From contig DAOUQJ010000010.1 in assembly GCA_030625685.1 (NCBI GenBank), positions 1 through 64,000 of the forward strand: DNA of 64,000 bases, in the 5' to 3' direction. Under the pieces are notes generated by a model. The model was not told the origin of the DNA. It made no database searches and was given only the letters and a program-made list of their open reading frames with translations. The stretch comes from Oscillospiraceae bacterium. GTDB lineage: Bacteria > Bacillota > Clostridia > Oscillospirales > Oscillospiraceae. Position numbers and translations under genes: made by a program. Shown here in pieces: positions 8,308 to 17,708 of this stretch (its first letter is position 1; each line of letters opens with the position of its first letter).

Positions 8308-10851
8308 TTAAGCTTTGCTATCTTCATCGTAATCATTGTTGTTGTCAACTACGATTAGTAGAATTTCGTTTGCATCATCGATTAGAACCAATGCGTTGTT
8401 GATTTTACCAGATTCATTTTCATCAGCAACAACGATAGTACCTTCATCAGAGAACTCTTCATCTTCTACAGTGTCACAGAAGACGTATTGTGTGTCTTCA
8501 GTGAAGTAGAAACGGTCTGTGCTATGTAGTGTTACGTCAAAGTCGATGAAGTCACCTTCTTTAACAGCTGTGATAGCACCGATGCTAGACCAAGTAGCAC
8601 TTAGAGTATCTTCATTTTCGATTTCGTTGTCAGCTAGTAGATCGTATACAATCACTTCGCCGACAACGAAGTCAGATAGTGTTCCATTAACTTTGTATAG
8701 AGTTTCCATTTTGCCGAATTCAGCATTCCAAACAGTTATAACAACAGCGTCATCACCATCAAATTCGCCGTCATATGCTTCTGTGATATAACCATAGTTA
8801 TCAGTTGTACCACGGTCGTTTGGAAGGTCAGTAGTGAGGTTTAGAGAAATTACTTCAGCAACGTCAACACCGTTTGTTTCGTTAGTCAAAACAGAGCCTT
8901 CAGAACCAGCAGGTAAAGCTGCTTTTAGGTTGTTCAAAGTAGCACCAGAGATAACATCGTAGTCACCGTCTTCGTTTAGGAAAACAACAGCGTCATCAGC
9001 AATGCTATAAGTTTCTAGTGTTGTTGTTCCATCTTTTAGTACTTTAAGAACGCCTTCTCTGTCAGAAGTAGCAGCAGTTACAGTTACTGTTTCGGCTACA
9101 GTTGTGCTGTAGCTGTCATCGTAGCTGTCGTAACCAGCGTCGTTAGTATTAGAAACGATTTCTAGGTTGTATTCGCCGTTTCTTTCAGTATAAGTAACCA
9201 TCATGTCTTGTAGCTCTTCAAGTTGTACTTTTGTGAAATCATCTTTGTCTTCAACTGTGTTAGTAGTGATTTCATCAACAGTTACGATTTTTTTAGTGCC
9301 ATCAGCAAATACTAGTTTCGCACGAGCATCGTCTAGAGTATTAGTTTCATCATAATCAACACCTTCAACAAAAGCAATGTTTTTTAGTGAGTTAGAAGTA
9401 GATGTTTCTTCAGCGAAGTAAACAATGTCGTCTACAACATAGAATGTGTAAGAGTCACCGCTTTCGATAGAATCACTTGTATTTTTTGTATACCAAGTGC
9501 CATCAATTTTAACTTCGTCTGTTTTTAGGCCATTAACTTTTCCGTCGATGGAGTCCATTTCAACTAGTTTGTCATTGTCGCCAGCAACGTTATCTGCGCT
9601 GAAGAAAACAACATAGTCGTCTTTGTCAACACCGCTGTAGATGTCATCATCGTCAAATTTCAAAGATTCAGTGCTTCCGTTTGTTAGTTTAACAGTTGTT
9701 TTGTTAACGTAAGAAACTTGACCAACTTCGTATGGTAGGTAAACAATTACGTCAACTTCGTCGTTGTCGTCTGTGTCGATCAAACGAGCAGTACCAGCTA
9801 GTGCGTCAAAAGCATTATCAGCGTTTGCTGCAGTAGTTGTATCTGTGTTTTGAGCAATTGCTTTTAGGGTGCTTTCGATGTCGTAAACAACATCATTGAA
9901 TTCGATTTCTTTTTCGCTAACGTCAAGATCGTCGATATCGCTCATTGTACCAGTTGCCAAAACAACAGAGTCAGGAGCGAAGATACCGTATACATCTTCA
10001 TCTTCATCAACAACAACAGTTACAACCATAGCAAATAGGTCAGTGTAATCGTTGTCAGATTTGTAAGTGTCTCCACCAATTGTGTAAGTGTATTCGTCGT
10101 CGTCTTCATCATAAGAGAAGTGAGTCATAACACCATCTTCAATTGAGTCAGATTTAAATTTGGATTTTAGAAGAGTGTTGTCAACGTTTTCTTTGTCTTC
10201 GCGTACTTGAACAGTAACTAGGTTGCCATCAACAGTAGATAGTTTGTAGTCATATTCAACTTGAGTCGCGTTCAAAGCATTCCAAACCATTTGCGCAGCG
10301 TCATCACGGTTTAGAGGAGCGTTAGGATCAATGTTGACGTCGTCATATAGATCTTTTTGGCTCGCAGCAACGTTGATTTTAACAGACCAAGCTGGGCTGT
10401 TGAAACCTTCGAAGTCAGCGTTGAAGCCGATTGAAACAAGAAGCATTTTAGCAGCTTGTGTGCCAGTCACTTTTCCGTCAGGAACGAAAGTGCCATCGCC
10501 CATACCAGCAACAATGCCTAGGGAAGAGCAGTATTCAATATAGCCTTCAGCCCAGTGACCTTGGATGTCAGTATAAGTTGGAGTTGTTTTTGGACCCAAA
10601 GTTGGTTCGTTACCACCATTGAGTACGATGCAGATCATTTTTGCCATTTCAGCACGAGTAACTGTGCCTTCTGGGTCAAATGAACCGTCTGGTCTGCCGT
10701 TGATAATGTTCAACGCAACGTTCATGTCAACAGCTGTGTCGTTTTCAATGTCAGTTTGATCAGTGAAAGTAGCTGTTGTGCCAACAACGAATAGGCTCAT
10801 TACCATAGCAGCAGCCATAGCCATTGTTAGCAATCTTTTTAGATTGTTCAT
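8308..10851 (-). CDS. S-layer protein with N-terminal SLH domains
   Basis: The 847-residue protein has a Sec signal peptide (residues 1-28: basic MNNLKR, hydrophobic core, cleavage near TTATF). Three SLH modules follow at about 30-80, 88-150 and 155-210, recognisable by GRPDGSFDPEGTVTRAEMAK, DGTFVPDGKVTGTQAAKML and APLNRDDAAQMVWNAL; SLH domains hold proteins on pyruvylated secondary cell-wall polymer. The remaining about 630 residues are rich in D, T, V and S and poor in basic residues, as in exported surface-layer proteins. It starts after a near-perfect AAAGGAGG at eight bases. The strong RBS, own terminator and long leader suggest high, monocistronic expression, so it may be the main S-layer protein; this is inference. 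The array-forming part has no family that I recognise. Confidence 0.88.
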   Translation of the reverse strand: MNNLKRLLTMAMAAAMVMSLFVVGTTATFTDQTDIENDTAVDMNVALNIINGRPDGSFDPEGTVTRAEMAKMICIVLNGGNEPTLGPKTTPTYTDIQGHWAEGYIEYCSSLGIVAGMGDGTFVPDGKVTGTQAAKMLLVSIGFNADFEGFNSPAWSVKINVAASQKDLYDDVNIDPNAPLNRDDAAQMVWNALNATQVEYDYKLSTVDGNLVTVQVREDKENVDNTLLKSKFKSDSIEDGVMTHFSYDEDDDEYTYTIGGDTYKSDNDYTDLFAMVVTVVVDEDEDVYGIFAPDSVVLATGTMSDIDDLDVSEKEIEFNDVVYDIESTLKAIAQNTDTTTAANADNAFDALAGTARLIDTDDNDEVDVIVYLPYEVGQVSYVNKTTVKLTNGSTESLKFDDDDIYSGVDKDDYVVFFSADNVAGDNDKLVEMDSIDGKVNGLKTDEVKIDGTWYTKNTSDSIESGDSYTFYVVDDIVYFAEETSTSNSLKNIAFVEGVDYDETNTLDDARAKLVFADGTKKIVTVDEITTNTVEDKDDFTKVQLEELQDMMVTYTERNGEYNLEIVSNTNDAGYDSYDDSYSTTVAETVTVTAATSDREGVLKVLKDGTTTLETYSIADDAVVFLNEDGDYDVISGATLNNLKAALPAGSEGSVLTNETNGVDVAEVISLNLTTDLPNDRGTTDNYGYITEAYDGEFDGDDAVVITVWNAEFGKMETLYKVNGTLSDFVVGEVIVYDLLADNEIENEDTLSATWSSIGAITAVKEGDFIDFDVTLHSTDRFYFTEDTQYVFCDTVEDEEFSDEGTIVVADENESGKINNALVLIDDANEILLIVVDNNNDYDEDSKA

Positions 10852-10898
10852 GTAAGAATTCCTCCTTTAATATTTAGTGTCAAATATCACCACAATTT

Positions 10899-10940
10899 TC
10901 GATGCACACACAGTGGCATGCCCACCTGCGACTACATCGA
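10899..10940 (-). promoter_or_regulatory. structured 5' leader of the S-layer gene
   Basis: The 323-base gap upstream of the S-layer start holds TCGATG (10899-10904) pairing with CATCGA (10935-10940), with an inner GTGG/CCAC pair of arms, 50 bases before the RBS. A TATACT -10-like element is read on the minus strand at 11042-11037, but without a good -35. A stable leader hairpin would fit a long-lived S-layer mRNA. Tentative. Confidence 0.35.
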
Positions 10941-11174
10941 GGTTAAGGCAAACTTGATCACGAGTAAACATTAACACAAGGGGAATGCTTTGTCTATATT
11001 GTTTGCTGTATTGTAACATAACTGTAACATTGGAGAGTATAGTTCGTTTTTATACATTTAAAACATTAGAAATAATATCATATGATTACTGAATTGGTTT
11101 GCGCATTTCAAGCAAAAATTGATTTGAAATCAGCGATAGAATCATAGTACCCTGCTTTACGTGAGTGTAGTAGA

Positions 11175-11510
11175 TTATTCCCACGTTTTCCATACGTCTG
11201 GGTGATACCCGATGGTTGCTTTTTTTCCATTGCGCACAATGGGGGTTTGCAATAGTCGCGGATCATCTAATAGTTTTTCTAGCTTGTCTTGCTCATAGGC
11301 AAGATACTTTAAAAGAGGGGCGTCAGGATGTTTGCCATTGACAAGCGCATCAAGAGAACCAACGGACTGGATTACGCTACGCAATTCACCAGGACTCATG
11401 CCTTTTTTTGCAAGATCAATACTTTGCACTTTGATATTGCGTTCTTTGAAATAGCGCTCTGCTTTTTTTGTATCAAAGCATTTTGATTTACCGAATATTT
11501 GCACGTTCAT
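11175..11510 (-). CDS. ArsC/Spx-family protein
   Basis: The 111-residue protein has the thioredoxin-like ArsC/Spx fold: N-terminal MNVQIFGKSKC with a single cysteine at residue 11, a central SVGSLDALVNGKH, and the conserved proline segment QTPIVRNGKKATIGYHPDVW near the end. Arsenate reductases and Spx-type regulators share this fold; Spx proteins usually have CxxC, and here only one cysteine is present (KCFDTKK), so neither role can be chosen. Length is typical. I start at 11510, with GAAAGGAT eight bases upstream, rather than six codons earlier. It is monocistronic between the S-layer gene and rnjA and transcribed away from rnjA. No ars genes are near. Confidence 0.75.
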   Translation of the reverse strand: MNVQIFGKSKCFDTKKAERYFKERNIKVQSIDLAKKGMSPGELRSVIQSVGSLDALVNGKHPDAPLLKYLAYEQDKLEKLLDDPRLLQTPIVRNGKKATIGYHPDVWKTWE

Positions 11511-11625
11511 TGGAATATATCCTTTCAATAGAATAGATGTTCTTCATTATACCATATTATATAATGTTAGCAATGCGCGAAAAGAAGGAAAGCAAAAAGA
11601 GTATACTTTTGGTATCTCTTGTGCT

Positions 11626-11636
11626 ATACTATAATT
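11626..11636 (+). promoter_or_regulatory. -10-like elements upstream of rnjA
   Basis: Overlapping TATACT (11626-11631) and TATAAT (11631-11636) lie about 190 bases before the RNase J start. No convincing -35 is seen at 17 bases. Confidence 0.35.
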
Positions 11637-11698
11637 ACTCAAAAAATGGAAACTTGTGTGTATACACATAAATTATATAGTAAATAATTGGAATAGTG

Positions 11699-11784
11699 TT
11701 AGGTAAAAGGGCTGGGATCACTTTCATTCTACGAAAACAGGGTAAGAATGAAGATATAGAGCACCTTAGTTTTGTATTGCCTAA
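11699..11784 (+). promoter_or_regulatory. possible structured leader of rnjA
   Basis: TTAGGT (11699-11704) can pair with GCCTAA (11779-11784), enclosing an inner hairpin TTCATTCT (11723-11730) with AGAATGAA (11745-11752) and a 14-base loop. It ends 42 bases before the start codon of RNase J. It matches no riboswitch that I know; no T-run follows, so control of translation or mRNA stability would be the likely mode if it is real. Confidence 0.4.
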
Positions 11785-11826
11785 ATTTTTCCGTTTTTGC
11801 AAAAGAAAATGTTAAAGGAGTCATTC

Positions 11827-13485
11827 ATGGCAGAAAAATTAAAAGTAATTCCACTCGGTGGACTCAATGAAATTGGGAAAAACTTGACCGTATATGAATA
11901 TGGCAAGGACTTGATTGTTGTTGATGTTGGAATGGGATTTCCAGACGAGGATATGTATGGTATTGATGTGGTTATTCCAGACATTAGTTATCTCATAAAA
12001 AATCAAAATCGAATTCGCGCAATCTTTTTGACACATGGACATGAAGATCATATTGGGGCACTACCATATGTTTTGCGTTCTATCAATGCACCGATTTATG
12101 CAACGAGAATGACGCTGGGACTTGTGCGCATCAAACTTGAAGAACATAGACTACTTGACAAGGTGAAAATGATTACCTGTGAAGCAGGAGAAATTATTAA
12201 AGCAGGTCCGTTTTCAGTAGAGTTTATTCATGCGAACCATTCCATTGCGGATGCGGTTTCGTTTGCGATTCAAACACCAGTGGGCACGTTGGTGCATACG
12301 GGAGATTTTAAGATTGATCCAACACCAATCAAAGGACAGATGATTGATTTGGCACGTTTTGGACAATTGGGGAAAGATGGCGTGCTTGCGCTACTTTCAG
12401 ATTCTACGAATGCAGAAAGTCCTGGTCATACGAAAAGTGAGCGCGCAGTTGGCGCTAGTTTTGATGCTATCTTTAAAGGGTGTAAAGAACGTATCATCGT
12501 GACCACATTTGCATCCAACGTGGATCGAATTCAGCAAATCATAAATGTTGCTGATCGCTATGGTAGAAAAGTTGCTATTACAGGCAGAAGCATGGAAAAT
12601 ACATTGAAGGTTGCGACAGAGCTTGGATATGCAGAAATCCCAAAAGGAGTTTTGGTTGAGTTAAATCATATCAAATCGTTGCCAAAAGAAAAAATATGTA
12701 TCATTACAACAGGCAGTCAGGGCGAAACAATGTCAGCATTATCACGCATGGCGTTTTCTACACATAGACAAGTAGAAATTCAGGCGGGTGATTTGGTCAT
12801 CATTTCTGCATCTGCCATTCCAGGAAATGAAAGTGCAGTTGGCAATGTGATCAATGAACTGTATCGCAAACATGCAGACGTAGTCAATGAAAGACTTGGC
12901 AGTCTGCACGTATCTGGACATGCTTGTCAAGAAGAACTAAAAATTATGCATGCACTGGTTAGACCGAAGTATTTTGTGCCAATTCATGGTGAACAAAGGC
13001 ATTTGCAAATGCATGCAAAACTTGCAAAAGAAATGGGAACACCATCTGAAAATATTATCATCACTGAAATCGGAAAAGTGATTGAGTTTACAAAAGACAC
13101 AGCTAGAGTGAATGGCACGGTCCCATCTGGACGTGTCTTTGTAGATGGATATGGTGTTGGTGATGTAGGTAGCGTTGTCTTAAGAGACCGAAAACATCTG
13201 GCGCAAGATGGTATGATTGTGGTGATTATGACTTTGTCAATTGAAGATGGTCAGCTTTTATCTGGCCCTGATATCATTACGCGTGGTTTTGTATATGTGA
13301 AAGAATCAGAAGAACTGATGGATGAATTGAGAGATGTGTCGCTAGCTGCGCTTGAAAATTGCGTTGAAAAGAATGGCACGGATTGGGCAGCCATCAAATC
13401 GGCAATTAAAAATGAAATGTCAGCATATCTATATAAGAAGACAAAACGAAATCCTATGATTTTGCCAGTATTGATGGAAGTGTAG
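11827..13485 (+). CDS. rnj: ribonuclease J
   Basis: The 552-residue protein is a beta-CASP metallo-beta-lactamase RNase with 5'-to-3' exonuclease and endonuclease activity on RNA, central to mRNA decay and rRNA maturation in Firmicutes. The zinc motif HGHEDH is at residues 70-75 (TH70-x-H72-x-D74-H75), HTGDFKID at about 158-165, and the beta-CASP part includes SDSTNAE, ITGRSM and, later, HVSGHA. The C-terminal domain is present. I start at 11827, where AAAGGAG is six bases upstream and the N-terminus MAEKLKVIPLGGLNEIGKN matches the family; the ten extra upstream codons are not supported. It is monocistronic with its own terminator. Whether it corresponds to J1 or J2 of Bacillus is not decided from sequence. 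Confidence 0.94.
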   Translation: MAEKLKVIPLGGLNEIGKNLTVYEYGKDLIVVDVGMGFPDEDMYGIDVVIPDISYLIKNQNRIRAIFLTHGHEDHIGALPYVLRSINAPIYATRMTLGLVRIKLEEHRLLDKVKMITCEAGEIIKAGPFSVEFIHANHSIADAVSFAIQTPVGTLVHTGDFKIDPTPIKGQMIDLARFGQLGKDGVLALLSDSTNAESPGHTKSERAVGASFDAIFKGCKERIIVTTFASNVDRIQQIINVADRYGRKVAITGRSMENTLKVATELGYAEIPKGVLVELNHIKSLPKEKICIITTGSQGETMSALSRMAFSTHRQVEIQAGDLVIISASAIPGNESAVGNVINELYRKHADVVNERLGSLHVSGHACQEELKIMHALVRPKYFVPIHGEQRHLQMHAKLAKEMGTPSENIIITEIGKVIEFTKDTARVNGTVPSGRVFVDGYGVGDVGSVVLRDRKHLAQDGMIVVIMTLSIEDGQLLSGPDIITRGFVYVKESEELMDELRDVSLAALENCVEKNGTDWAAIKSAIKNEMSAYLYKKTKRNPMILPVLMEV

Positions 13486-13520
13486 AAAACTGTTTTACGA
13501 AACGTTTGTTGCAAAATATA

Positions 13521-13557
13521 TAGAAGACGCACTGCAAGATTGCAGTGCGTCTTCTTA
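13521..13557 (+). terminator. terminator after RNase J gene
   Basis: AGAAGACGCACTGCA (13522-13536) pairs perfectly with 13541-13555 around a 4-base loop, followed by TATTT. The T-tract is short. It may also serve the spore-protein gene that converges from the right. Confidence 0.75.
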
Positions 13558-13571
13558 TTTGGAGGAAAAGC

Positions 13572-13817
13572 TTATTCTTGTGGCAAGCTGTTTTCGTAAG
13601 ATTGGATCATTTTTTTAACCATTTGACCACCAACAGAACCAGCTTCGCGAGAAGTTAGGTGACCATTGTAACCTTCTTTAAGGTTAACACCTACTTCGTT
13701 GGCAGATTCCATTTTAAATTGGTTCATGGCTTTACGAGCTTCAGGAACAACGATTTTGTTGTTGCTGTTTTTATAGCTGTTGCTGCTGTTACTATTGTTG
13801 TAGTTAGATTGTGTCAT
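13572..13817 (-). CDS. alpha/beta-type small acid-soluble spore protein
   Basis: An 81-residue protein with an N/S-rich first 20 residues and then the SASP signature: FKMESANEVG, in which the GPR protease cleaves between E and S, and the DNA-binding end GYNGHLTSREAGSVGGQMVKKM. These proteins coat DNA in the dormant spore and protect it from UV and hydrolysis; they are degraded at germination. I start at 13817, seven bases after AAGGAG; the longer frame has a 30-residue extension with no family likeness. Forespore sigma-G expression is expected from the family, but I could not place a convincing sigma-G promoter. This gene is the direct evidence that the organism forms endospores. Confidence 0.93.
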   Translation of the reverse strand: MTQSNYNNSNSSNSYKNSNNKIVVPEARKAMNQFKMESANEVGVNLKEGYNGHLTSREAGSVGGQMVKKMIQSYENSLPQE

Positions 13818-14005
13818 AATCTTTACTCCTTTGTTAAACGTATCTTCTTTTTGACTTGCATCGCAGATTTGTGACGCGTCGTCTGCTGATAGATTAACCG
13901 AAATCATAAATTATATGCAAAAAATAAAAAGAAAATATTAGAAAAAATGAAACAAATGAGGAAATGATTCGTCTAAGTTCTAAGTGAAAAGAATAATAGT
14001 AAATA

Positions 14006-14034
14006 TTGACTTTAGAAAAACAAAGTGATATAAG
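14006..14034 (+). promoter_or_regulatory. sigma-A promoter of the MacA/MacB-SLH operon
   Basis: TTGACT (14006-14011), a 17-base spacer and TATAAG (14029-14034), 50 bases before the first gene of the operon. Confidence 0.7.
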
Positions 14035-14083
14035 TATATCAATACGCTTAATACACTGGAATGCAAAAGGGGTAAGAAAACAA

Positions 14084-15775
14084 ATGTCAGAGATAAACAA
14101 AGAGTATGAGGTCGCACAGGAAGATGCGTTTTTGCAGGAAACGCCTCAGCCTGTAGAAGACGATTTAAATGCAAAGAAAACAAAAGGAAACAAATCAAAA
14201 AAGAAAAAACGCATCATCATTGGAGTAGTTTTACTTGCCGTGATATTGCTTATCATTGCTTGGTCTCGTCGTGGAGGTGGAGAAACCGAAGAAGTGACAA
14301 TAATGACAGAGTTTTCTACAAGAGGCTCTATTAGCAGTGTGATAGAGGGAAATGGGCTTGCCAAAGCAAAAGACAATGATGTGTTGACCGTTGTCACAAG
14401 CGGAACGGTGCTGGATGTATTTGTGCAAGAGGGCGAATATGTGGAAGAGGGCACAATGCTTTATATGATTGACAGTCCTGCTGGTGATGAAGCAGTGGAT
14501 GAAGCCAAACGCGATGTAGATGGATACGAAAATCAGTTAGAAGAATTGTATGAAGCAAAAGAAAATTTGAATGTGAAGGCTGAATTTACTGGGAAATTAC
14601 TGAAAACAGCTGATTTAGATGTTGGTGATTATGTTTCCAATGGCACAGAACTTGCTGTGCTTGTTGATGACAGTCAAATGCGTCTTAAACAGTATTATAG
14701 TTATGCCTATGAAAATGATATTTATGTCGGTCAAACAGCAGTGATTTCTGTACCAGGTGTTATGCAACAAATTGATGGCACCGTGACAGAAGTGGTGAAA
14801 GTAGAGAGAATTTCACCAGAGGGCGGAAAGCTGTTTTGTGTTGAATTTCTTGTAAATAATCCAGGCACCTTGATTCCTGAACTCAAAGCAACTGCAGTGT
14901 TGTATACTGATGATGAAGAGATGATTACACCATATGAACAAGGTGAGCTCGCCTATAAAGAAAGCAAGCAAATTGTTGCTAAGGTTTCTGGCGATATTGA
15001 AGTAAATAATATGCGTGACTATTTGAAAGTGAGCGCAGGTGAATTGTTGGTTCGAATCGGTGGCAATGACAATGACAATGATATTTTTGAAATGGAAAAA
15101 AATCTAGAAAAAGCAAGAGAAGATTTGAAAGATGCAGAAGAAAATAGAGATAAGCTCAACCCAACAGCGAAAATTGCAGGCAGAGTTGTGGGACTGAATG
15201 TGAGCGTTGGTGACGAAGTGTCTGCCAATACAAACATTTTGACAATTATTGATACATCTGAAATTGTGGTAGATGCAAAAATAGATGAACGCAATTTGTC
15301 ATACATTCAAGTCGGTATGCCAGTTGAAGTTGATCAATGGGGAAATATCGCAATGGGTGTTGTAGATTTTGTAAGCCTAGAAGGTAGTTATGAAAATGGA
15401 ATGGCAACGTTCCCTGCGAAAATTTTAGTGGAAAACTCAGAGGGAATTCTAAACAGTGATGTAGGTATTACATATCGCATTAATGCGAGCCAAAGTGATG
15501 ATTGCATTATTGTGCCAAACCAATGCGTGAAATCTGTGGCGCATCCAGAAAGCGGAGAAACCATGTCAGTTGTCTTCATCAAAACGCAGTCTATGCCAGA
15601 GAATGCTATTGTGATTGATGGAACGTCGTTGGGCGTGCCTGAAACAGGGTATTATGCTGTGCCAGTGAAAACAGGAATTGCAGATAAATTCAACGTAGAA
15701 ATTACAGAAGGCTTAGAAGAAGACGTTGAAGTATTTTCGCAAGTAATTCGTCAAAATGAAGGCATGATGTGGTAA
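14084..15775 (+). CDS. MacA-like membrane fusion (HlyD-family) protein
   Basis: The 563-residue protein has a charged cytoplasmic start, a single membrane span at about 48-66 (after a KKKKR stretch) and an extracytoplasmic part with lipoyl-like halves around coiled-coil segments; a second biotinyl-like block (KVSGDIEVNN to IGG) and a beta-barrel (TSEIVVDAKIDERNLSYI) follow. This is the adaptor architecture of MacAB-type exporters, which in Gram-positives span the wall zone. I start at 14084: a G-rich AAAGGGG element lies about 12 bases upstream, and the longer frame begins inside the promoter. It is the first gene of an operon with an ABC ATPase (11-base gap), an FtsX-like permease and an SLH protein. 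What is exported is unknown. Confidence 0.85.
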   Translation: MSEINKEYEVAQEDAFLQETPQPVEDDLNAKKTKGNKSKKKKRIIIGVVLLAVILLIIAWSRRGGGETEEVTIMTEFSTRGSISSVIEGNGLAKAKDNDVLTVVTSGTVLDVFVQEGEYVEEGTMLYMIDSPAGDEAVDEAKRDVDGYENQLEELYEAKENLNVKAEFTGKLLKTADLDVGDYVSNGTELAVLVDDSQMRLKQYYSYAYENDIYVGQTAVISVPGVMQQIDGTVTEVVKVERISPEGGKLFCVEFLVNNPGTLIPELKATAVLYTDDEEMITPYEQGELAYKESKQIVAKVSGDIEVNNMRDYLKVSAGELLVRIGGNDNDNDIFEMEKNLEKAREDLKDAEENRDKLNPTAKIAGRVVGLNVSVGDEVSANTNILTIIDTSEIVVDAKIDERNLSYIQVGMPVEVDQWGNIAMGVVDFVSLEGSYENGMATFPAKILVENSEGILNSDVGITYRINASQSDDCIIVPNQCVKSVAHPESGETMSVVFIKTQSMPENAIVIDGTSLGVPETGYYAVPVKTGIADKFNVEITEGLEEDVEVFSQVIRQNEGMMW

Positions 15776-15786
15776 GGTAGGCAAAG

Positions 15787-16482
15787 ATGTTAATAGAGTT
15801 GCAGAATGTATATAAGATATATGGCGAAGGAAAAGCCGCAGAAGTGAGAGCGTTAGATGGCGTGAGTGTTCAGATTGATCACGGAGAATTTGTGGCTGTT
15901 GTGGGAGCTTCAGGGTCTGGGAAATCAACACTGATGAATCTATTGGGGTGCTTGGATGTGCCCAGTTATGGAACTTATAAAATTGATGGAACGGATATAG
16001 CCGAACTTTCTGATACAAAGCTTTCACTCATTCGAAATAAACAAATTGGATTTATATTTCAAAGTTTTAATCTCATTGCGACGATGACAGCATTTGAAAA
16101 TGTGGAGTTACCACTCATTTATCAAGGTGTTTTGCCGGCAAAGAGAAAAGAATTGGCAATGGAAGCACTCGCACGTGTAGGCCTTGCGGAAAGAAGCAAA
16201 CATAAACCGTCTGAATTGTCAGGGGGACAACAACAGAGAGTTGCAATCGCAAGAGCAATCGCAACAAAGCCTCCCATTATCATGGCGGATGAACCGACTG
16301 GCGCACTTGACAGTAAAACAGGCAAAGAAGTGCTCCGATTTTTAAAACAATTGAATAGGGAAGGTACGACCATTATTTTGATAACACATGATAATAGCAT
16401 TGCGGAGCAATCTCCAAGAGTCATTCGTATTGCAGATGGACATATTATAGAGGACGTTTTGCAGGAGGTGAGCGAGACGTGA
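15787..16482 (+). CDS. MacB/LolD-type ABC transporter ATP-binding protein
   Basis: A 231-residue ABC ATPase: Walker A GASGSGKST at about 38-46, Q-loop in FIFQSFNLI, signature LSGGQQQR, Walker B IIMADEPTGALDS and H-loop THD. The SFNLI and LSGGQQQRVAIARA pattern is that of the MacB/LolD/FtsE subfamily, which moves lipids, lipoproteins or peptides by a mechanotransmission mode. It powers the permease encoded next; its stop overlaps the permease's GTG by four bases (GTGA), showing translational coupling. Confidence 0.93.
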   Translation: MLIELQNVYKIYGEGKAAEVRALDGVSVQIDHGEFVAVVGASGSGKSTLMNLLGCLDVPSYGTYKIDGTDIAELSDTKLSLIRNKQIGFIFQSFNLIATMTAFENVELPLIYQGVLPAKRKELAMEALARVGLAERSKHKPSELSGGQQQRVAIARAIATKPPIIMADEPTGALDSKTGKEVLRFLKQLNREGTTIILITHDNSIAEQSPRVIRIADGHIIEDVLQEVSET

Positions 16483-17693
16483 ATATTTTACAGGCTTTTA
16501 AAATGGCATTTCGCTCAATTTGGGGAAAAAAAGGCCGTTCTGCATTGACGATGTTAGGTATTGTGATAGGGATTGCCGCTGTTATGACCATTGTTTCCAT
16601 TTTGCAGGGGCTCACAAAGAAGTCTATGGAAATGTTTGAGGCAATGGGAAATAATAAAATCTCCGTATCAGCATATGCAAACAATGGGATGAACATATTT
16701 GATGATATATATGATGCCTGCTTGCAAATGGATGATTTGGTAGAAGGTGTAACACCGAAGGCAAATATTTGGGGTGTTGTGACCTATGGAACCAAAAACA
16801 GTGAAAATATGGACGGCGAACCTAGCCTGTATTTGGGCAGTGAACAGTATTCTCTTTGCAACAACTTTCAAATTGCACGTGGACGAGATTTGAGTAAAAT
16901 GGATGTTGATAATTACAATAATGTTTGTGTTTTAGGATATCAGGCGAGTATGAATTTTTTTGATTTGGCTGACCCCATTGGGCGAAACATTCAGGTGAAC
17001 GGAGTTCCATTCACCGTTATCGGGGTATATGCGAAAAAGGACGACTTTAATGAGCCACGGTGGTCTATGGACAATATGATTCTGTTTCCGTATACCGCTT
17101 CACGCTCGCTCGGAACTACAGATTTAGGCAATGAGTTTGTGGTAAAAGCTAAAAATGCAGAAGCCACAGAGATGGCGGTAATCAAATTGAAGTCCTTTTT
17201 TACAAATTTGTTGGGGGACCAAGAGAGTGGAAAGGAGACCAAAGGTTGGTTTTCTGTTTGGAGTGAAGACTCATGGCAAGAACAAAGTCAAGACATGGCA
17301 AAGATGTTTAGCTTAGTTTTGGGAGGCATTGCAGGAATATCGCTCTTGGTTGGCGGGATTGGTATTATGAATATCATGCTGGTTACAGTAACTGAAAGAA
17401 CGAGAGAAATTGGTGTGCGTCGTGCAATTGGTGCCAAAAAAGCTTCTATTTTAACACAGTTTTTGATTGAATCGGGAATGATTTGTGCCATCGGTGGAGC
17501 ATTTGGTGTGCTAATTGGCACTGGTCTTACGGTGTTGGGAAGTACTTTATTGCTCAAAGAGCAAATATATCCTGCGTGGGATATTACATTGGGAGCAGTG
17601 CTCTTTTCTAGTTTATTGGGCATGATCTTTGGATTATATCCAGCACTAAAAGCATCTTCGCTTCCACCTGTTGAAGCATTGAGAGCAGAATAA
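16479..17693 (+). CDS. MacB-like ABC transporter permease (FtsX family)
   Basis: The 404-residue protein has the MacB layout: one N-terminal membrane span (ALTMLGIVIGIAAVMTIVSI, about 22-41), a large extracytoplasmic MacB_PCD-type domain (about 45-270), and three C-terminal spans of the FtsX domain, with the typical VTERTREIGVRRAIGAKK loop and FGLYPALKASSLPPVEALR end. It should work with the ATPase and the HlyD-like protein of the same operon as an exporter across the membrane. GTG start within the ATPase stop region. Confidence 0.92.
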   Translation: MNILQAFKMAFRSIWGKKGRSALTMLGIVIGIAAVMTIVSILQGLTKKSMEMFEAMGNNKISVSAYANNGMNIFDDIYDACLQMDDLVEGVTPKANIWGVVTYGTKNSENMDGEPSLYLGSEQYSLCNNFQIARGRDLSKMDVDNYNNVCVLGYQASMNFFDLADPIGRNIQVNGVPFTVIGVYAKKDDFNEPRWSMDNMILFPYTASRSLGTTDLGNEFVVKAKNAEATEMAVIKLKSFFTNLLGDQESGKETKGWFSVWSEDSWQEQSQDMAKMFSLVLGGIAGISLLVGGIGIMNIMLVTVTERTREIGVRRAIGAKKASILTQFLIESGMICAIGGAFGVLIGTGLTVLGSTLLLKEQIYPAWDITLGAVLFSSLLGMIFGLYPALKASSLPPVEALRAE

Positions 17694-17708
17694 AAGGAGA
17701 ATAGATTG

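Noticed and set aside
16991-17242. Overlapping minus frames inside macB
   Set aside because: Shadows with no independent signal.
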